Part shown: positions 5,791 through 6,684 of the stretch, piece by piece
How positions within the stretch are numbered: position 1 is the stretch's first letter
How the letters are laid out: each line of letters opens with the position of its first letter
NCBI GenBank assembly: GCA_964588555.1
Contig: CAZPPT010000026.1
Coordinates: forward strand, 1 to 6,684
Direction: 5' to 3'
From: JAGVWJ01 sp964588555
GTDB lineage: Archaea; Micrarchaeota; Micrarchaeia; Anstonellales; Bilamarchaeaceae
DNA length: 6,684 nt
The notes under the pieces: model-generated
Databases searched by the model: none
Seen by the model: only the letters and a program-made list of their open reading frames with translations
Told to the model about the DNA's origin: nothing
Translations under genes and position numbers: made by a program

Positions 5791-6588
5791 ATGAGGATTC
5801 CTATTTATTTCACTCCGACAGTTTCAAATTGCAGGATAGTTGGACATCTTATTGAAAGAGGAAAACCGGCATTTTTACAGTGGGAATTTATATCGCTTCA
5901 TTTTATGGAACCGGAGAGAATAGATGAACTGCAAACGATTAGCGGACGAGCTATTTTTATCTGGGGAGACGGACAGAGCCACCATGAGAGCTATTATTTT
6001 ACAAAAGGGCACGTAAGGCATAAACTCAACATCGATGGGCATTCTGATTATAGGGCGCTCAACTACTTTGTTAATTGCTCAAACCACATGCATTACTCAG
6101 AAAAAGATGGGATTGTTGTTTTTACCCCTAAGGCAATTTCTCCAGACGTAAGCCTCGCTAGCAATCAAGAGAACATACTACGAGCAATTGAAATGGCAAA
6201 AACAGTAAGGGGCGAACTTGGGATTACGATCGACCTTGACGCAGTTAATACGTTCCCTGTAATAGGGAGTTGGATAACTGAAAACGGGGTCGGTGGTCAG
6301 GACATCATAAAAGCAGTTGCTTATCTTGCTGCCAGAACGACCCGTTTTGACATGGGAGGCGTAATAGAAAATCTGCCCGCGTTCCAAATAGTTGAAGACG
6401 GCAACGCCCCAGATTATGATACTGTATTTTATTTCTCCAAGTATTATGCTGATAAGCGCGACGGAACGCCATTTAAAAACGTGGACTTATACGAAAAACC
6501 GCTAACTGATGCAATCTGCTCACACGCATTCTTTGCATACGAACGGATACTCGAGGCGATTGTGGGTGCATGGCAGGCAAAGGCCTAA
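5791..6588 (+). CDS. Divergent arginase/ureohydrolase-fold protein, substrate unknown
   Basis: This 265-residue, probably cytoplasmic protein shows the metal-site motifs of the arginase/agmatinase fold in the right order. GDGQSHHE at 59-66 corresponds to the family's GGDHS. NIDGHSDYR at 80-88 corresponds to DAHxD (Asp82, His84, Asp86). TIDLDAVN at 146-153 corresponds to DxDxxDP (Asp148, Asp150). NGVGGQDI followed by FDMGGVIENLP matches the GGLT and E-[VLI]-NP region, with Glu193 as the likely substrate-side acid. SNHMH at 97-101 lies where arginase has its SGNxHG catalytic histidine. All ligands for a two-metal centre are thus plausible. The protein is odd in lacking the usual N-terminal G-x-x-x-G...AP-x-x-IR region and in being shorter than typical ureohydrolases. 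It may belong to the UPF0489-like branch, but I cannot confirm this. Start ATG 5791 fits the leaderless promoter. Substrate and pathway cannot be read from the context. Confidence 0.65.
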   Translation: MRIPIYFTPTVSNCRIVGHLIERGKPAFLQWEFISLHFMEPERIDELQTISGRAIFIWGDGQSHHESYYFTKGHVRHKLNIDGHSDYRALNYFVNCSNHMHYSEKDGIVVFTPKAISPDVSLASNQENILRAIEMAKTVRGELGITIDLDAVNTFPVIGSWITENGVGGQDIIKAVAYLAARTTRFDMGGVIENLPAFQIVEDGNAPDYDTVFYFSKYYADKRDGTPFKNVDLYEKPLTDAICSHAFFAYERILEAIVGAWQAKA

Positions 6589-6593
6589 ATCAA

Positions 6594-6647
6594 TGTGACC
6601 GAAGGGACCCCGCAGCAAGCTGGCGGGGTATGCCCCATTCGGTCACA
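6594..6647. terminator. Large imperfect hairpin downstream of the ureohydrolase-like gene
   Basis: TGTGACCGAA (6594-6603) pairs perfectly with TTCGGTCACA (6638-6647). Inside, GGG (6604-6606) can pair with CCC in 6633-6636, and ACCCCGC (6607-6613) pairs with GCGGGGT (6623-6629). A short apical stem AG/CT with a CAAG loop and one bulged G sits on top. The structure starts six bases after the stop codon. It may be a transcription end or 3'-stabilising element, a REP-like dispersed palindrome or a small structured RNA. There is no adjacent T-run on the plus strand (ACTTTG follows); on the minus strand a TTTTT run precedes it. The pairing is certain; the function is inferred. Confidence 0.6.
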
Positions 6648-6655
6648 ACTTTGAA

Positions 6656-6684
6656 AAACGGGGTTTCGTTGCAAGAACGGGGTA
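6656..6684 (+). repeat. Short ACGGGGT direct repeat in the 3' tail
   Basis: ACGGGGT occurs at 6658-6664 and again at 6677-6683, and a related GCGGGGTA is in the hairpin at 6623-6630. The unit is too short to interpret and the second copy touches the window end. I see no supported gene in this tail. Confidence 0.35.

Noticed and set aside
6643..6684. A minus-strand frame open from the window end to a TGA at 6645-6643 (ending KPRFSKL), which could be the tail of a convergent gene.
   Set aside because: Only 13 codons are visible and the plus strand is also open from ATG 6630 to the end, so neither frame has support.

Overview
The window is archaeal. It carries the 3' half of an A-type (A1Ao) ATP synthase operon in the usual archaeal order C-F-A-B-D, with TAATG gene overlaps and GGTGA/GAGGT ribosome binding sites. 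It also has a TATA box about 26 bp upstream of a start codon, which suggests a leaderless archaeal transcript. I cannot fix the lineage; the sequence is moderate in GC and fits many euryarchaeal or DPANN-type genomes.

Layout. Bases 9-1091 encode subunit C and 1091-1417 encode subunit F (stop and start overlap). A 63-bp element (1412-1474) leads into atpA (1480-3279). A short, AT-rich gene for a small membrane protein of the DUF4870/Tic20-like type (3293-3652) sits between atpA and atpB. A base-for-base identical second copy of the 63-bp element (3647-3709) leads into atpB (3715-5097). Subunit D follows (5109-5753) and ends the operon as far as visible; subunits H, I, K and E would be expected upstream of the window. 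A separate transcription unit with its own TATA box (5761-5768) encodes a 265-residue divergent protein of the arginase/ureohydrolase fold (5791-6588). The window ends in a large imperfect hairpin (6594-6647) and a short tail with no supported gene.

How it fits together. A and B form the A3B3 catalytic head, D and F the rotor axle, and C the socket joining the axle to the membrane ring. A and B are needed at three copies per enzyme while C, D and F are needed at one. They are also the only genes preceded by the duplicated leader, which can fold into two hairpins, the second touching the Shine-Dalgarno sequence. This makes the repeat the main finding: it looks like a matched translational or mRNA-stability element for the two three-copy subunits, or else the scar of a recent duplication that accompanied insertion of the membrane-protein gene. 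Secondary points of interest are that inserted gene, the unusual ureohydrolase-like protein, and the terminal hairpin.
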